Shown: positions 1 to 6,339, numbered from the stretch's first letter. The stretch is 7,459 nucleotides of DNA from Deltaproteobacteria bacterium (GCA_002730365.1 PBZZ01000031.1:16829-24287), one strand, 5' to 3'. Numbers and translations: made by a program. Notes: generated from the letters alone by a model not told the origin.

Positions 1-433
1 CAGACTGCTCACCGAAGAGTGGATGGCGAGTGTTGTATTTCCCATCAGGAATCACTAACTGCATTCCGATACGCTTTTCCAGATTCAGTAGTAATGGGCC
101 TTGTAAGTTGATGGTAATATTCGATAGTTCCCGAGCCATGGTCAAAATACAACGAACCTCAATCTGATCAGCTGATTCTGCTTCCAATTTCCGTAGATGA
201 TCTTCATTCAAGTTGATATGATAGTCTGAGTAAGCATAGGTTGGGGCTATGACGACGAAAGCAAGGTCAGGGGTATCCATGGAGTGCAGCCACTGAAAAG
301 GAGACTCTGGCTCTTCATCATTGAGCAGAACGAAATGCCGCTCATTTGAGAAGCCGAGCAGACCACTGGGTAAAGTCAGTACCTGACTATCATCAATTTC
401 GACCTTACCGAACCGGGTGGTTTGCATACTCAT
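1..433 (-). CDS. fliW: FliW, flagellar assembly factor and CsrA antagonist (3' end cut by window edge)
   Basis: The frame is open from an ATG at 433 to the left edge: 144 complete codons with no stop. FliW proteins are usually about 130-155 residues, so only a few C-terminal residues should be missing. Family features I read in the translation are an early LPSGLLGF stretch, a SPFQWLHSMDTPDLAFVV block, ITINLQGPLLLN (the usual 'NL.aPi..N' block) and a C-terminal YNTRHPLFG. In characterised systems FliW is a cytoplasmic protein that binds either flagellin or CsrA. When flagellin is exported, free FliW sequesters CsrA and relieves repression of flagellin translation. It follows csrA after 83 bp and is probably the last or next-to-last gene of the sigma-28 operon. 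The start is ambiguous: AGAGG lies 4 nt before ATG 433 and 10 nt before a second in-frame ATG at 427. Identification is from conserved motifs, not a search. Confidence 0.92.
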   Translation of the reverse strand, partial: MSMQTTRFGKVEIDDSQVLTLPSGLLGFSNERHFVLLNDEEPESPFQWLHSMDTPDLAFVVIAPTYAYSDYHINLNEDHLRKLEAESADQIEVRCILTMARELSNITINLQGPLLLNLEKRIGMQLVIPDGKYNTRHPLFGEQS

Positions 434-459
434 GAAGCCTCTTTGATCACTGGCCTAGA

Positions 460-475
460 AGTTGGGTAGTTGGGT
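460..475. repeat. Tandem 8-bp duplication in the csrA-fliW spacer
   Basis: The 8-mer AGTTGGGT occurs twice head to tail on the plus strand (460-467 and 468-475), 27 bp upstream of the fliW start. It is a perfect two-copy repeat. I know no role for it; a replication-slippage duplication is the simplest explanation. The rest of the 434-516 spacer shows no promoter or terminator I would defend. Confidence 0.6.
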
Positions 476-516
476 TTGATTTCTGAAAGCACATCTTGTT
501 AAAACATGTAATAGCT

Positions 517-750
517 TTACTGTCCACGGGCTAGGAGATCTCGCAGATTCTTTAAGGAAACTGGTGATTTCTCTGCGGCACGTTTGTTTTCTTCCTGAAT
601 GCGGATGTACACTTCTTCCCGGTGAATGACGTAGTTTCGCGGAGCCTCAATTCCAATCCGGACTTGCTTCCCCTTGATTTCTATGACCTGGATTTTGACA
701 TCATCACCGATCGTAATGCTCTCACCCGACTTCCTTGTCAGTATAAGCAT
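517..750 (-). CDS. csrA: CsrA, carbon storage regulator / translational regulator
   Basis: A 77-residue protein beginning [17 protein letters not shown], the classic CsrA start. The RNA-contact residues L4 and R44 (in [15 protein letters not shown]) are present. CsrA acts as a homodimer that binds GGA-containing hairpins near ribosome-binding sites and usually represses translation; in flagellar operons the main target is flagellin mRNA. The C-terminal extension after the last strand ([12 protein letters not shown]) closely resembles the Bacillus subtilis protein, including N55, a residue implicated there in FliW binding (from memory). This fits the adjacent fliW. The ATG at 750 is supported by GGAAAGG ending 4 nt upstream. 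It follows flgL after 108 bp; that leader contains three GGA motifs, one inside the ribosome-binding site, which would suit autoregulation. Confidence 0.97.
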   Translation of the reverse strand: MLILTRKSGESITIGDDVKIQVIEIKGKQVRIGIEAPRNYVIHREEVYIRIQEENKRAAEKSPVSLKNLRDLLARGQ

Positions 751-858
751 CTCGCCTTTCCGTTATTAGGAGTAGGGCGCTCAAAACATTTGATGGCATT
801 TATATGCGATCCTATGCTGGCAGGGCGCTTGGAATCCAGTTCTGCGAACAATGTAGGC
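751..858 (-). promoter_or_regulatory. csrA leader with three GGA motifs (possible CsrA autoregulatory region)
   Basis: In transcript orientation this 108-nt spacer between flgL and csrA carries GGA at 837-835 (ACTGGATTCC), 812-810 (CATAGGATCG) and 761-759 (AACGGAAAGG). The last overlaps the csrA ribosome-binding site. CsrA binds GGA cores, ideally AGGAU, and often represses its own translation. The middle site fits the known consensus best. GGA triplets are common by chance, so the regulatory reading is inference. No convincing promoter or terminator is visible here. Confidence 0.35.
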
Positions 859-2169
859 TTATCGCAAAAAATCTGTCAATGATGGCTGAATGAGGCGGCT
901 ACCGGCGTCCAAGGAAACACGGTTATTCAGTTCAGCAGTTTTCAGATGCAGGGCAGACTCCGCCAAATCAGCATCGCGAATCTCAGAGAGTCGGCGTTCC
1001 TGATCGAAGATCTGAACTTCCTGTTTCTGTTGCGCTTCTTGCAGATCCCGCATCGTGTTTCCTATAAAAGCACGTTGCTTCAGGACCTGCTCCAAAGCCA
1101 ATTCTAGCTCTTGCAATTTTTCTGCAAGAACAGAACCATCATTAGTTTCCAAGGCTCTTTCGAGCGACATCAGCAAGGAGAAAGTGTCTACTTCGATTTC
1201 TCCCTCTCCCAACAACAACTCATTCGCAGTGATAGTCACCGGAACAGTAATTCCATCTGCGATTAGGGTCTCTTTCTTTTGAGGACTACCGATGAAAGAA
1301 ATGGGTGGGTTCGGGGTAAACACAAACTCCATCCCCTCTGGAAACACCGGGCCCAACTCTGAAATATCAAAATCTTTAACCTTCTCACTACTGAAATCAA
1401 AAGCATCTGGTAACAGATTGACCTTGTTCTGTAATTCTCCTCGGTCATCAGAGAATTTCAATTTGACTTGGTCACTCTCCTTCCCAGACGGATTGATCAT
1501 ATCGACCACAGGTCGCAGGCTCAGTTCAGGCCCCCAATTCTGCCCACCGTCGTCAGAAATTTGATAGCGTGCTCGACCCCAGGGCCCTGACTCCGTAATT
1601 TTTAGTACATATGGATTGTTTGAAAAGCCCTCAAACTGAGCCTGAAACTGGGTGACATCGACCAAGTCACGAATGTCACTCTGGACAATCTTTTCAGTTT
1701 CAACCTTGGCTGGTTGCAGGATGTGGTTGTGCTTGATTGCAGGAGTTAGTGATTTGATTCCTGAGAAGAGATACAGTTTGCCCGAACGAGCGTTACCTGC
1801 ATCGAATAAGGCATCTCGGATATCCTTGACCTCACCTGCTGTTGCATTGCGTGTGTCTTCATTCGCAGAACTGGTCGATTGTGACATGACCAGCGTTTTT
1901 GCTTTGTCCAGAAACTCATTGATTTTGATCAATTCAATCTCTGAGCGTTCCAACCAAGAAATGGAATCTGCCAGATTTGCTAGGCGTTGGCGTTGTTTAG
2001 AGATGTTAGTCACAATGTCCTGGGCCATCGTTGCGCCAAGTGGATCATCTGAGGGCTTGTTGATCCGCTGTCCTGTCGCCATCTCTAGTTGCAGATCCTG
2101 CAGCTTCTGGGCGTTTCTTTGAATGTTGCCGAGGACTTGATCCCGCTTTATGGTTTCAGTCACACGCAT
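859..2169 (-). CDS. flgL: FlgL, hook-filament junction protein (HAP3), enlarged
   Basis: A 436-residue flagellin-family protein. The N-terminal D0/D1 helices (about 1-140) include the hallmark ATGQRINKPSDDPLGA at 31-46 and GKLYLFSGIKS at 130-140. The C-terminal helices (about 325-436) include the RALETND, QRAFIGNTM and DLAESALHLKTAELN stretches typical of FlgL. FlgL sits between FlgK and the first flagellin subunits and is exported by the flagellar type III system with FlgN as chaperone. The enteric protein is near 317 residues. The extra length lies in a central region of about 175 residues (about 145-320) that includes a beta-rich 'YQISDDGGQNW' segment, presumably surface exposed. ATG at 2169 is followed directly by the family N-terminus; the ribosome-binding site is weak (AGAGAA about 9 nt upstream). 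It lies 33 bp after flgK. Confidence 0.93.
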   Translation of the reverse strand: MRVTETIKRDQVLGNIQRNAQKLQDLQLEMATGQRINKPSDDPLGATMAQDIVTNISKQRQRLANLADSISWLERSEIELIKINEFLDKAKTLVMSQSTSSANEDTRNATAGEVKDIRDALFDAGNARSGKLYLFSGIKSLTPAIKHNHILQPAKVETEKIVQSDIRDLVDVTQFQAQFEGFSNNPYVLKITESGPWGRARYQISDDGGQNWGPELSLRPVVDMINPSGKESDQVKLKFSDDRGELQNKVNLLPDAFDFSSEKVKDFDISELGPVFPEGMEFVFTPNPPISFIGSPQKKETLIADGITVPVTITANELLLGEGEIEVDTFSLLMSLERALETNDGSVLAEKLQELELALEQVLKQRAFIGNTMRDLQEAQQKQEVQIFDQERRLSEIRDADLAESALHLKTAELNNRVSLDAGSRLIQPSLTDFLR

Positions 2170-2202
2170 GAGGCGATTCTCTAACTATGAAATGAGTGCG
2201 GC

Positions 2203-3891
2203 TTACATGCGCACAAGGGTGTCCATCATTTGGTCGACAGTGCCTACGAAACGTGCGGATGCCTCATAGGCTTTTTGATACTGCATCATCTTGGCTAGTT
2301 CTTCATCCATGTTGACCCCGCTGATTGAACTGCGGATCTGACTGAACTGATTCACTAAGCTATCTTGTTGAGCTTTTTCTGTCTGGTTACGTTGTATCCT
2401 AAGACCAAGATCAGCGAGAATCGTGTTGTAAAACTCATCAAAGGTCATTGTGTCGTTGCGCATATGTGGATCGGTCTGCAACTTGGCAATGTTTAGCGCT
2501 ACCCGATTATCGCCCGGATAGAGATCACGACCTGTGGAAATTGTGTTCGGGTCCAGCATGATTCGGTCACTCAACCTAAGGTCTTCGGCGCCTTTGAGTG
2601 TTTCAAAAAAGCTATTGAATCCCAATACTTGGGTCAGATCAGTCTTGTCATCACCAAAGATGAATTTATAGTCTGTACCCGTCTGAATGAACATCGAGCC
2701 ATCTTCTTCAACAGAGGCGTAGAGTAATTCTGGGGCGTTTACCGTCTGATTGATCCGCTGTACAATATCATTTAGCGTATCCCGACCAGCTTGGATTTCA
2801 ATTTCATAGGTTTCTACAAACTCGTTCTCACGATCAACCAAGTGTAATTGGAAGATACCATCTTTCAGAAAAGGCAGTGGCTGAAGTCTCGCCTCTGCAT
2901 TTAATCCGTAAGCACTTTTCATCATATTGCTGGCGGACTTCAAACCTGTTCCAGTAGCGTGCAATTGGTTGATCTTACTGGTTAAGCCGAAAGCCAAATC
3001 ATTCAGATCATCCATGTACTTGACAATGGTTTTGTCTCGAACTTCTGTCAATTCTTGCATTTCACCAGCCCGGAAAATCTCGGTGATATCACGTCGAGAT
3101 TCTCGAGAGAGTTTCCCCTCCACACGGTACATGCCGATCTCACCACCCTTTAGCGATGCTACCAATTCATTTGCTTTATTGCCTTGGACTAGTGTCCAGT
3201 CTCTACCAATGAAGACTGTCAACATTCCATCTTTGCCTTCCACCCAGTTGAGATCAACTAGCTTCGAGAGACTCTCCAGTGTTCGGTCTCGCTCATCTCG
3301 GACGTCGTTAGCGTGGCGACCACCACCAGCCTCGTAGGAAAAGATTTGGCGGTTGAGTTCCTGAAGTTTTCTGGCGTGCTCGTTGATAGTTTCGACAGTG
3401 GCCCCAATTCGAGAATTAGTTTCGTTGCGTAGGCTACGAAGTTGGGCGTTGGTGTCTCGAAATCGAGTTGCCAGTCGATCTCCCATATCTCTTGCTTTTG
3501 CTCGAGCGGAGTCAGATTCTGGATGATTGGCGAGTTGTGCCCAAGAATCCCAGAAATCGTTCATTGAACGACGAAGACCGTTGTTGTTCATTTCATCAAA
3601 GATGACTTCCAACTTCGTTAGAACATTTTCGCGGACTCCATAACGGCCTGACCGCGGTGACTCTTGTAGAATTTTGCGTTGGAGAAACTGATCGTATACA
3701 CGTTTGGTGGGCAGAGCTTCAGCACCTGCACCGAGTCCTGAAGGATCAGCTTGTGCGGCTCGAGTGCTGATTTCCTGACGTGAAAAGCCCTCTGTATTCT
3801 GATTGGCAATGTTGTGGCCGGCAGTCGATACACCTCTTTGTTGTGCAGAGAGGGAACGGCTGCCCATATTCAGGGCGTGGGTCAGGGACAT
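2203..3891 (-). CDS. flgK: FlgK, hook-associated protein 1 (HAP1)
   Basis: A 562-residue protein, close to the usual 500-600. The N-terminus carries the flagellar rod/hook signature HNIANQNTEGFSRQ at 26-39. The C-terminus carries the paired element GVNMDEELAKMMQYQKAYEA and ends with TVDQMMDTLVRM (525-562). The two helical ends form the D0 coiled coil in the axial structure; the middle is the variable outer domain. FlgK is the first junction protein between hook and filament and is exported unfolded with FlgN. The start at 3891 is fixed by family alignment (MSLTHALNMGSRSL), but no Shine-Dalgarno-like sequence is visible in the 21-bp gap after flgN. Translation may therefore depend on coupling to flgN or on an unstructured leader. 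Confidence 0.96.
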   Translation of the reverse strand: MSLTHALNMGSRSLSAQQRGVSTAGHNIANQNTEGFSRQEISTRAAQADPSGLGAGAEALPTKRVYDQFLQRKILQESPRSGRYGVRENVLTKLEVIFDEMNNNGLRRSMNDFWDSWAQLANHPESDSARAKARDMGDRLATRFRDTNAQLRSLRNETNSRIGATVETINEHARKLQELNRQIFSYEAGGGRHANDVRDERDRTLESLSKLVDLNWVEGKDGMLTVFIGRDWTLVQGNKANELVASLKGGEIGMYRVEGKLSRESRRDITEIFRAGEMQELTEVRDKTIVKYMDDLNDLAFGLTSKINQLHATGTGLKSASNMMKSAYGLNAEARLQPLPFLKDGIFQLHLVDRENEFVETYEIEIQAGRDTLNDIVQRINQTVNAPELLYASVEEDGSMFIQTGTDYKFIFGDDKTDLTQVLGFNSFFETLKGAEDLRLSDRIMLDPNTISTGRDLYPGDNRVALNIAKLQTDPHMRNDTMTFDEFYNTILADLGLRIQRNQTEKAQQDSLVNQFSQIRSSISGVNMDEELAKMMQYQKAYEASARFVGTVDQMMDTLVRM

Positions 3892-3912
3892 AATAGTCTG
3901 ATGGGGTCGTTT

Positions 3913-4377
3913 TTAGACAGAGGTTCGAGAGACTTTGCTGCCAGAATGCTGCAATTCTCCAGAACCAGAGTAGGTCGCTTGTTGTCGACCGGAGCCTTCT
4001 GTCAGGAATCGCATAGAGGCTTCCACAGATTTTAGTCTGGCCGAGGATTCTAAACTGTTGCGTTCAGCCAAGATGCGTATCTCTGATAAGATGTTTTGCA
4101 GCTCATCAAAACAATGTTGCAAAGCCTTGGCCTGATCAGTGTGCGCCAGTTGAATGATCACACTAAGGGTGAAGGGACTTGGTTGCTGCGGCCAGAGCCG
4201 GGGAAACTGGTTAACCAGAGAAATTCGCTTTTCTTCCTGCCGAACTACCTGTTCAACAATTTTGTCTTTCGCTCTCTGAATCCTGAGCAACTCATTTCCA
4301 CTGAGAACACCAAACCCACTGGCTTCCTCCTGTAGTTGTTCCCAAAGTGCCTGGTGCAACTCTATCTCTATCTCCAA
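3913..4377 (-). CDS. flgN: FlgN-like export chaperone for FlgK and FlgL (start uncertain)
   Basis: From a TTG at 4377 the frame encodes 154 residues, mostly charged and helical, with long heptad-like stretches (ELHQALWEQLQEEA near the start; LQNILSEIRILAERNSLE near 92-109). Length, helical character and position between flgM and flgK point to FlgN, the cytoplasmic chaperone that binds the C-termini of FlgK and FlgL and delivers them to the export apparatus. Sequence conservation in this family is low, so context carries much of the call. No ATG or GTG begins this frame. TTG 4377 has no ribosome-binding site, and the helical N-terminus appears to extend upstream (NALVSLQDI). A CTG at 4431 overlaps the flgM stop as CTGA, has GAGGAA 5 nt before it, and would give 172 residues. 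Confidence 0.8.
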   Translation of the reverse strand: MEIEIELHQALWEQLQEEASGFGVLSGNELLRIQRAKDKIVEQVVRQEEKRISLVNQFPRLWPQQPSPFTLSVIIQLAHTDQAKALQHCFDELQNILSEIRILAERNSLESSARLKSVEASMRFLTEGSGRQQATYSGSGELQHSGSKVSRTSV

Positions 4378-4427
4378 GATGTCTTGCAGAGAAACTAGCG
4401 CATTTTTTTGGGAACTGACTTTAGTGG

Positions 4428-4718
4428 TCAGGAGAGTTCCTCGTTGAGTGCTTCTGTCAACATCTTGTCGGCTAGTCGGGCTGTGTCGACTTTATATTCA
4501 CTGTTGCGCAGCTGATCACGGAGACTGGCAACCTTATCCATGCGAATCTCTGGCTCAGCAGCAATGCGTTGCTTGAGCTTGTCGATTGTGAAGGATGAGG
4601 TTGTAACAAAGTTGTCTTTGCGTAACTGCTGGTCACGTCGAGCAACTTCCTGACCCTCTGTTCGGAGTCCACCGCGTGCATCCTGCAAAAGGGGTTGCGG
4701 CTGGTTTGTTACCTTCAT
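4428..4718 (-). CDS. flgM: FlgM, anti-sigma-28 factor
   Basis: From ATG 4718 the protein is 96 residues, the usual FlgM size. The C-terminal half (about 44-94) matches the family: IDKLKQRIAAEPEIR, then VASLRDQLRNSEYKVD, then ARLADKMLTEAL, the pattern that forms the sigma-28-binding helices. The N-terminal half is polar and disordered-looking, as expected for a protein exported through the flagellar channel. FlgM holds sigma-28 inactive until the hook is complete, then is secreted. I chose ATG 4718 over an in-frame GTG at 4724 because GAGGTG (4727-4722) gives a good ribosome-binding site for the ATG and overlaps that GTG. It is the first gene behind a strong sigma-28 promoter, so sigma-28 makes its own inhibitor. 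Confidence 0.9.
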   Translation of the reverse strand: MKVTNQPQPLLQDARGGLRTEGQEVARRDQQLRKDNFVTTSSFTIDKLKQRIAAEPEIRMDKVASLRDQLRNSEYKVDTARLADKMLTEALNEELS

Positions 4719-4721
4719 GGG

Positions 4722-4727
4722 CACCTC
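4722..4727 (-). promoter_or_regulatory. flgM ribosome-binding site
   Basis: GAGGTG on the minus strand; its GAGG core lies 5 nt before ATG 4718. This decides the flgM start: the in-frame GTG at 4724 lies within the site and has no good Shine-Dalgarno of its own. Confidence 0.7.
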
Positions 4728-4741
4728 GTCGGGCTAAGATG

Positions 4742-4772
4742 ATCGTGATCAACTTGAAGAGATTGTCACGAT
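4742..4772 (-). promoter_or_regulatory. Hairpin in the flgM leader just before the ribosome-binding site
   Basis: In transcript orientation, ATCGTGA (4772-4766) is the exact complement of TCACGAT (4748-4742). The stem extends inward by CAA/TTG with one bulged A, leaving a 10-nt loop. It ends about 14 nt before the GAGGTG ribosome-binding site of flgM. No T-run follows it, so it is not an intrinsic terminator. It could affect ribosome access or message stability, or be a protein-binding site in DNA. Confidence 0.55.
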
Positions 4773-4784
4773 AGTGTGATTACA

Positions 4785-4829
4785 AACAAAGAAAAAATGG
4801 ATTTCTCGCTGAGGGAGCAATCCAAAAAC
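4785..4829 (-). terminator. Stem-loop plus T-run: intrinsic terminator or attenuator downstream of the sigma-28 promoter
   Basis: In transcript orientation the arms are TGGATT (4824-4819) and AATCCA (4803-4798). Inside them a single G/A mismatch is followed by CTC/GAG pairs and a 7-nt loop (CCTCAGC). Six Ts follow immediately (4797-4792), then CTTTGTTTG. The shape is a rho-independent terminator on the minus strand only; the plus strand lacks a T-run after the stem. It may end the flgI-flgJ transcript, but it lies about 12 nt beyond the expected sigma-28 start, so sigma-28 transcripts must also cross it. The stem is short and only moderately G+C rich, so termination may be partial or regulated. 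Confidence 0.5.
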
Positions 4830-4842
4830 TTGCCTACTGATT

Positions 4843-4869
4843 GTATCGGCAGTTATGCCAGAAACTTGA
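4843..4869 (-). promoter_or_regulatory. Sigma-28 (FliA) promoter for flgM-flgN-flgK-flgL-csrA-fliW
   Basis: In transcript orientation: TCAAGTTT (4869-4862), 11-nt spacer, GCCGATAC (4850-4843). The sigma-28 consensus is TAAAGTTT-N11-GCCGATAA, so each box matches at 7 of 8 positions with the ideal spacing. The site begins 9 nt beyond the flgJ stop. The expected start is near 4835-4838, giving a leader of about 118 nt to flgM. The downstream genes (anti-sigma factor, chaperone, junction proteins) are typical late, sigma-28-dependent genes. Confidence 0.88.
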
Positions 4870-4877
4870 GTGAATTT

Positions 4878-5186
4878 TCAGATTTTTTTTGCTGGGGGTT
4901 TTAATTGGCGCAATAGCGCTTCTGCCAGTGACCCTTCAGACTGAGCCATAGATTGTGCGTACTGCTCATCCAACATAGAGCGGAAGATCTTTTCACCATT
5001 GGACTCCGGCAGCAAGTCCGATTTAAATCCAGCTTCTCGCATGGTTTTGAGCATCTGCTGAGTGAGTAGTGCCTCGAAGTCCCCTGCGGCTTTGCGCAGT
5101 CGGACATCATTATTGTTTAGTTTGCTCGTCTCTTCTGTTTGCATGGTGCGCTGCATCAGAGGCATCAGCGCAGGATTGAGCTTCAT
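4878..5186 (-). CDS. flgJ: FlgJ-type rod-binding protein, single domain (no muramidase)
   Basis: From ATG 5186 the protein is 102 residues. The rod-binding domain is clear: AAGDFEALLTQQMLKTMREAG near 33-53, a YAQSMAQSEGSLAEALLRQL segment near 75-95, and then the end (KPPAKKI). This corresponds to the N-terminal half of enteric FlgJ (about 313 residues), which caps the growing rod in the periplasm; the C-terminal peptidoglycan hydrolase half is absent. Single-domain FlgJ is normal in many non-enteric lineages, where a separate lytic enzyme opens the wall. A longer reading from an upstream codon at 5225 would overlap flgI by 32 nt. I reject it because AAGGAA lies just before ATG 5186 and the family start fits there. 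The gap after flgI is 7 bp. Confidence 0.9.
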   Translation of the reverse strand: MKLNPALMPLMQRTMQTEETSKLNNNDVRLRKAAGDFEALLTQQMLKTMREAGFKSDLLPESNGEKIFRSMLDEQYAQSMAQSEGSLAEALLRQLKPPAKKI

Positions 5187-5189
5187 GGT

Positions 5190-5196
5190 TTCCTTA
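5190..5196 (-). promoter_or_regulatory. flgJ ribosome-binding site overlapping the flgI stop codon
   Basis: TAAGGAA: the TAA (5196-5194) ends flgI and the AAGGAA portion (5195-5190) is the Shine-Dalgarno for flgJ at ATG 5186. A ribosome finishing flgI sits on the flgJ initiation site, which suggests translational coupling. It also fixes the flgJ start. Confidence 0.7.
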
Positions 5197-6285
5197 CTGA
5201 ATGATGAGTTCTGCGTGCAAGGCACCGGCAGCTTTAACAGCCTTGAGCATCTCGATTAAATCCTTACTGGAAGCTCCAATTTTATTGAAGCCATCCACGA
5301 TCTCTTTCAAGTCGGCTCCCCCCTTGAACATGAAGACTCCAGACTCAATGATATTTCCCTCTGGGTTGGCTTCAGGGTCAGCAGCAGGGGTTTTGACCTG
5401 AATACTCAGTCCACCTTGAGAGATTGCGATTGGAGAAATTCGTACCTGACCCCCCATGACCACTGTGCCGGAGCGTTCATCTAATACTACTTGTGCCACA
5501 CTGTCCGGGGTAATCTCCATATTTTCTATACGGGAAATCAACTCGACAGTCTGTCCAAGATAACTATCTGGTACAAGAATTTCGACAGTACCTGCGTCTT
5601 TTGCTCTTGCAGTGCGATACCCCAAATTCTGGTCGATAAGCTTTGCGAGCCGGAACGCTGTAGTAAAATCTGGAGATTTAAGATTTAGGAATAATCGAGC
5701 TCGACTATTCAGATTTAAATTAATCTCTCGTTCTACCAAAGCCCCACCTGGAATTGCGCCAACAGAGGCAACCATGCGAGCTCCCACCGGTAACCCAGCT
5801 AGTTCTTCCGGAGGCAAGGCTTCTGCACGACTGACACCTTGTGGGATTCCAGAAATTGGGCCTTGAGCTACTGCATAGACTAAGCGATCTGGACCTCTTA
5901 GCGGTGCCATCAGCAGGACACCACCCCGTAGAGATACTGCATCTCCAATGGTTGCTGCTGTTACATCAAGACGTTGGCCGGATTTGGAGAAAGCAGGGAG
6001 CGTAGCAGTCAACCAGACGGCGGCAATGCTCTGACCACGTATGTCTTCGCTAGCTAGACTGATTCCAACTCGCTCCAAGGCGTTAACGATTGGCTTACGT
6101 GAGAGTAAGCTCCCTGGACTGTCTCCAGTACCATCCAGACCCACAACAAGCCCAAAGCCGATCAGTTGGTTATCGCGGGCCCCCCGCAGATTTGCGATGT
6201 CTTTGACTCGTACCCCCCAGGCTGGTGAGGCGACGGTTAGGAAAAGTCCCCAGATCAGTAGTAGCCGAAATCCCTTACGAAACAT
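5194..6285 (-). CDS. flgI: FlgI, flagellar P-ring protein
   Basis: From ATG 6285 the protein is 363 residues, about the usual 365. Residues 1-24 form a Sec signal peptide (basic MFRKGFR, hydrophobic LLLIWGLFL, likely cleavage after SPAWG). The mature start VRVKDIANLRG, NQLIGFGLVVGLDGTGDS at 39-56, and the C-terminal DLIEMLKAVKAAGALHAELIIQ are strongly conserved family blocks. FlgI forms the P-ring in the peptidoglycan layer, a bushing for the rod, so the cell is a diderm. The start is set by the signal peptide and by AAAAGG 5 nt upstream. A longer reading from a TTG at 6360 would add 25 residues in front of the signal peptide and is rejected. It lies 94 bp after the FG-GAP gene and is coupled to flgJ. 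Confidence 0.97.
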   Translation of the reverse strand: MFRKGFRLLLIWGLFLTVASPAWGVRVKDIANLRGARDNQLIGFGLVVGLDGTGDSPGSLLSRKPIVNALERVGISLASEDIRGQSIAAVWLTATLPAFSKSGQRLDVTAATIGDAVSLRGGVLLMAPLRGPDRLVYAVAQGPISGIPQGVSRAEALPPEELAGLPVGARMVASVGAIPGGALVEREINLNLNSRARLFLNLKSPDFTTAFRLAKLIDQNLGYRTARAKDAGTVEILVPDSYLGQTVELISRIENMEITPDSVAQVVLDERSGTVVMGGQVRISPIAISQGGLSIQVKTPAADPEANPEGNIIESGVFMFKGGADLKEIVDGFNKIGASSKDLIEMLKAVKAAGALHAELIIQ

Positions 6286-6339
6286 GATTGCCTTTTGCAA
6301 GTAAACTCGCTGTGTGCTGCCAGAGTGGGTAGCATCAGA

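Noticed and set aside
491..509. Imperfect inverted repeat in the csrA-fliW spacer (ACATCTTGTT / AACATGT)
   Set aside because: Arms need a 3-nt bulge and no T-run follows; not a credible terminator.
774..829. Direct repeat AGGGCGCT (774-781 and 822-829) in the csrA leader
   Set aside because: Only 8 bp, two copies 48 bp apart, no attachment-site or operator context; likely chance.
622..882. Plus-strand open frame of 86 codons opposite csrA and its leader
   Set aside because: It lies antisense to a clear csrA, has no recognisable domain and no supporting ribosome-binding site; it is a shadow frame.
1652..2122. Plus-strand open frame of 156 codons inside flgL
   Set aside because: Antisense to strongly conserved flgL helices; composition (many Ser, Arg, Cys) is typical of a reverse-frame shadow.
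2927..3337. Plus-strand open frame of 136 codons inside flgK
   Set aside because: Antisense to flgK, no motif or start context.
4851..4860. GGCA-taac-TGCC inverted repeat overlapping the sigma-28 spacer and -10 as an operator
   Set aside because: Very short, and half of it is explained by the -10 consensus.
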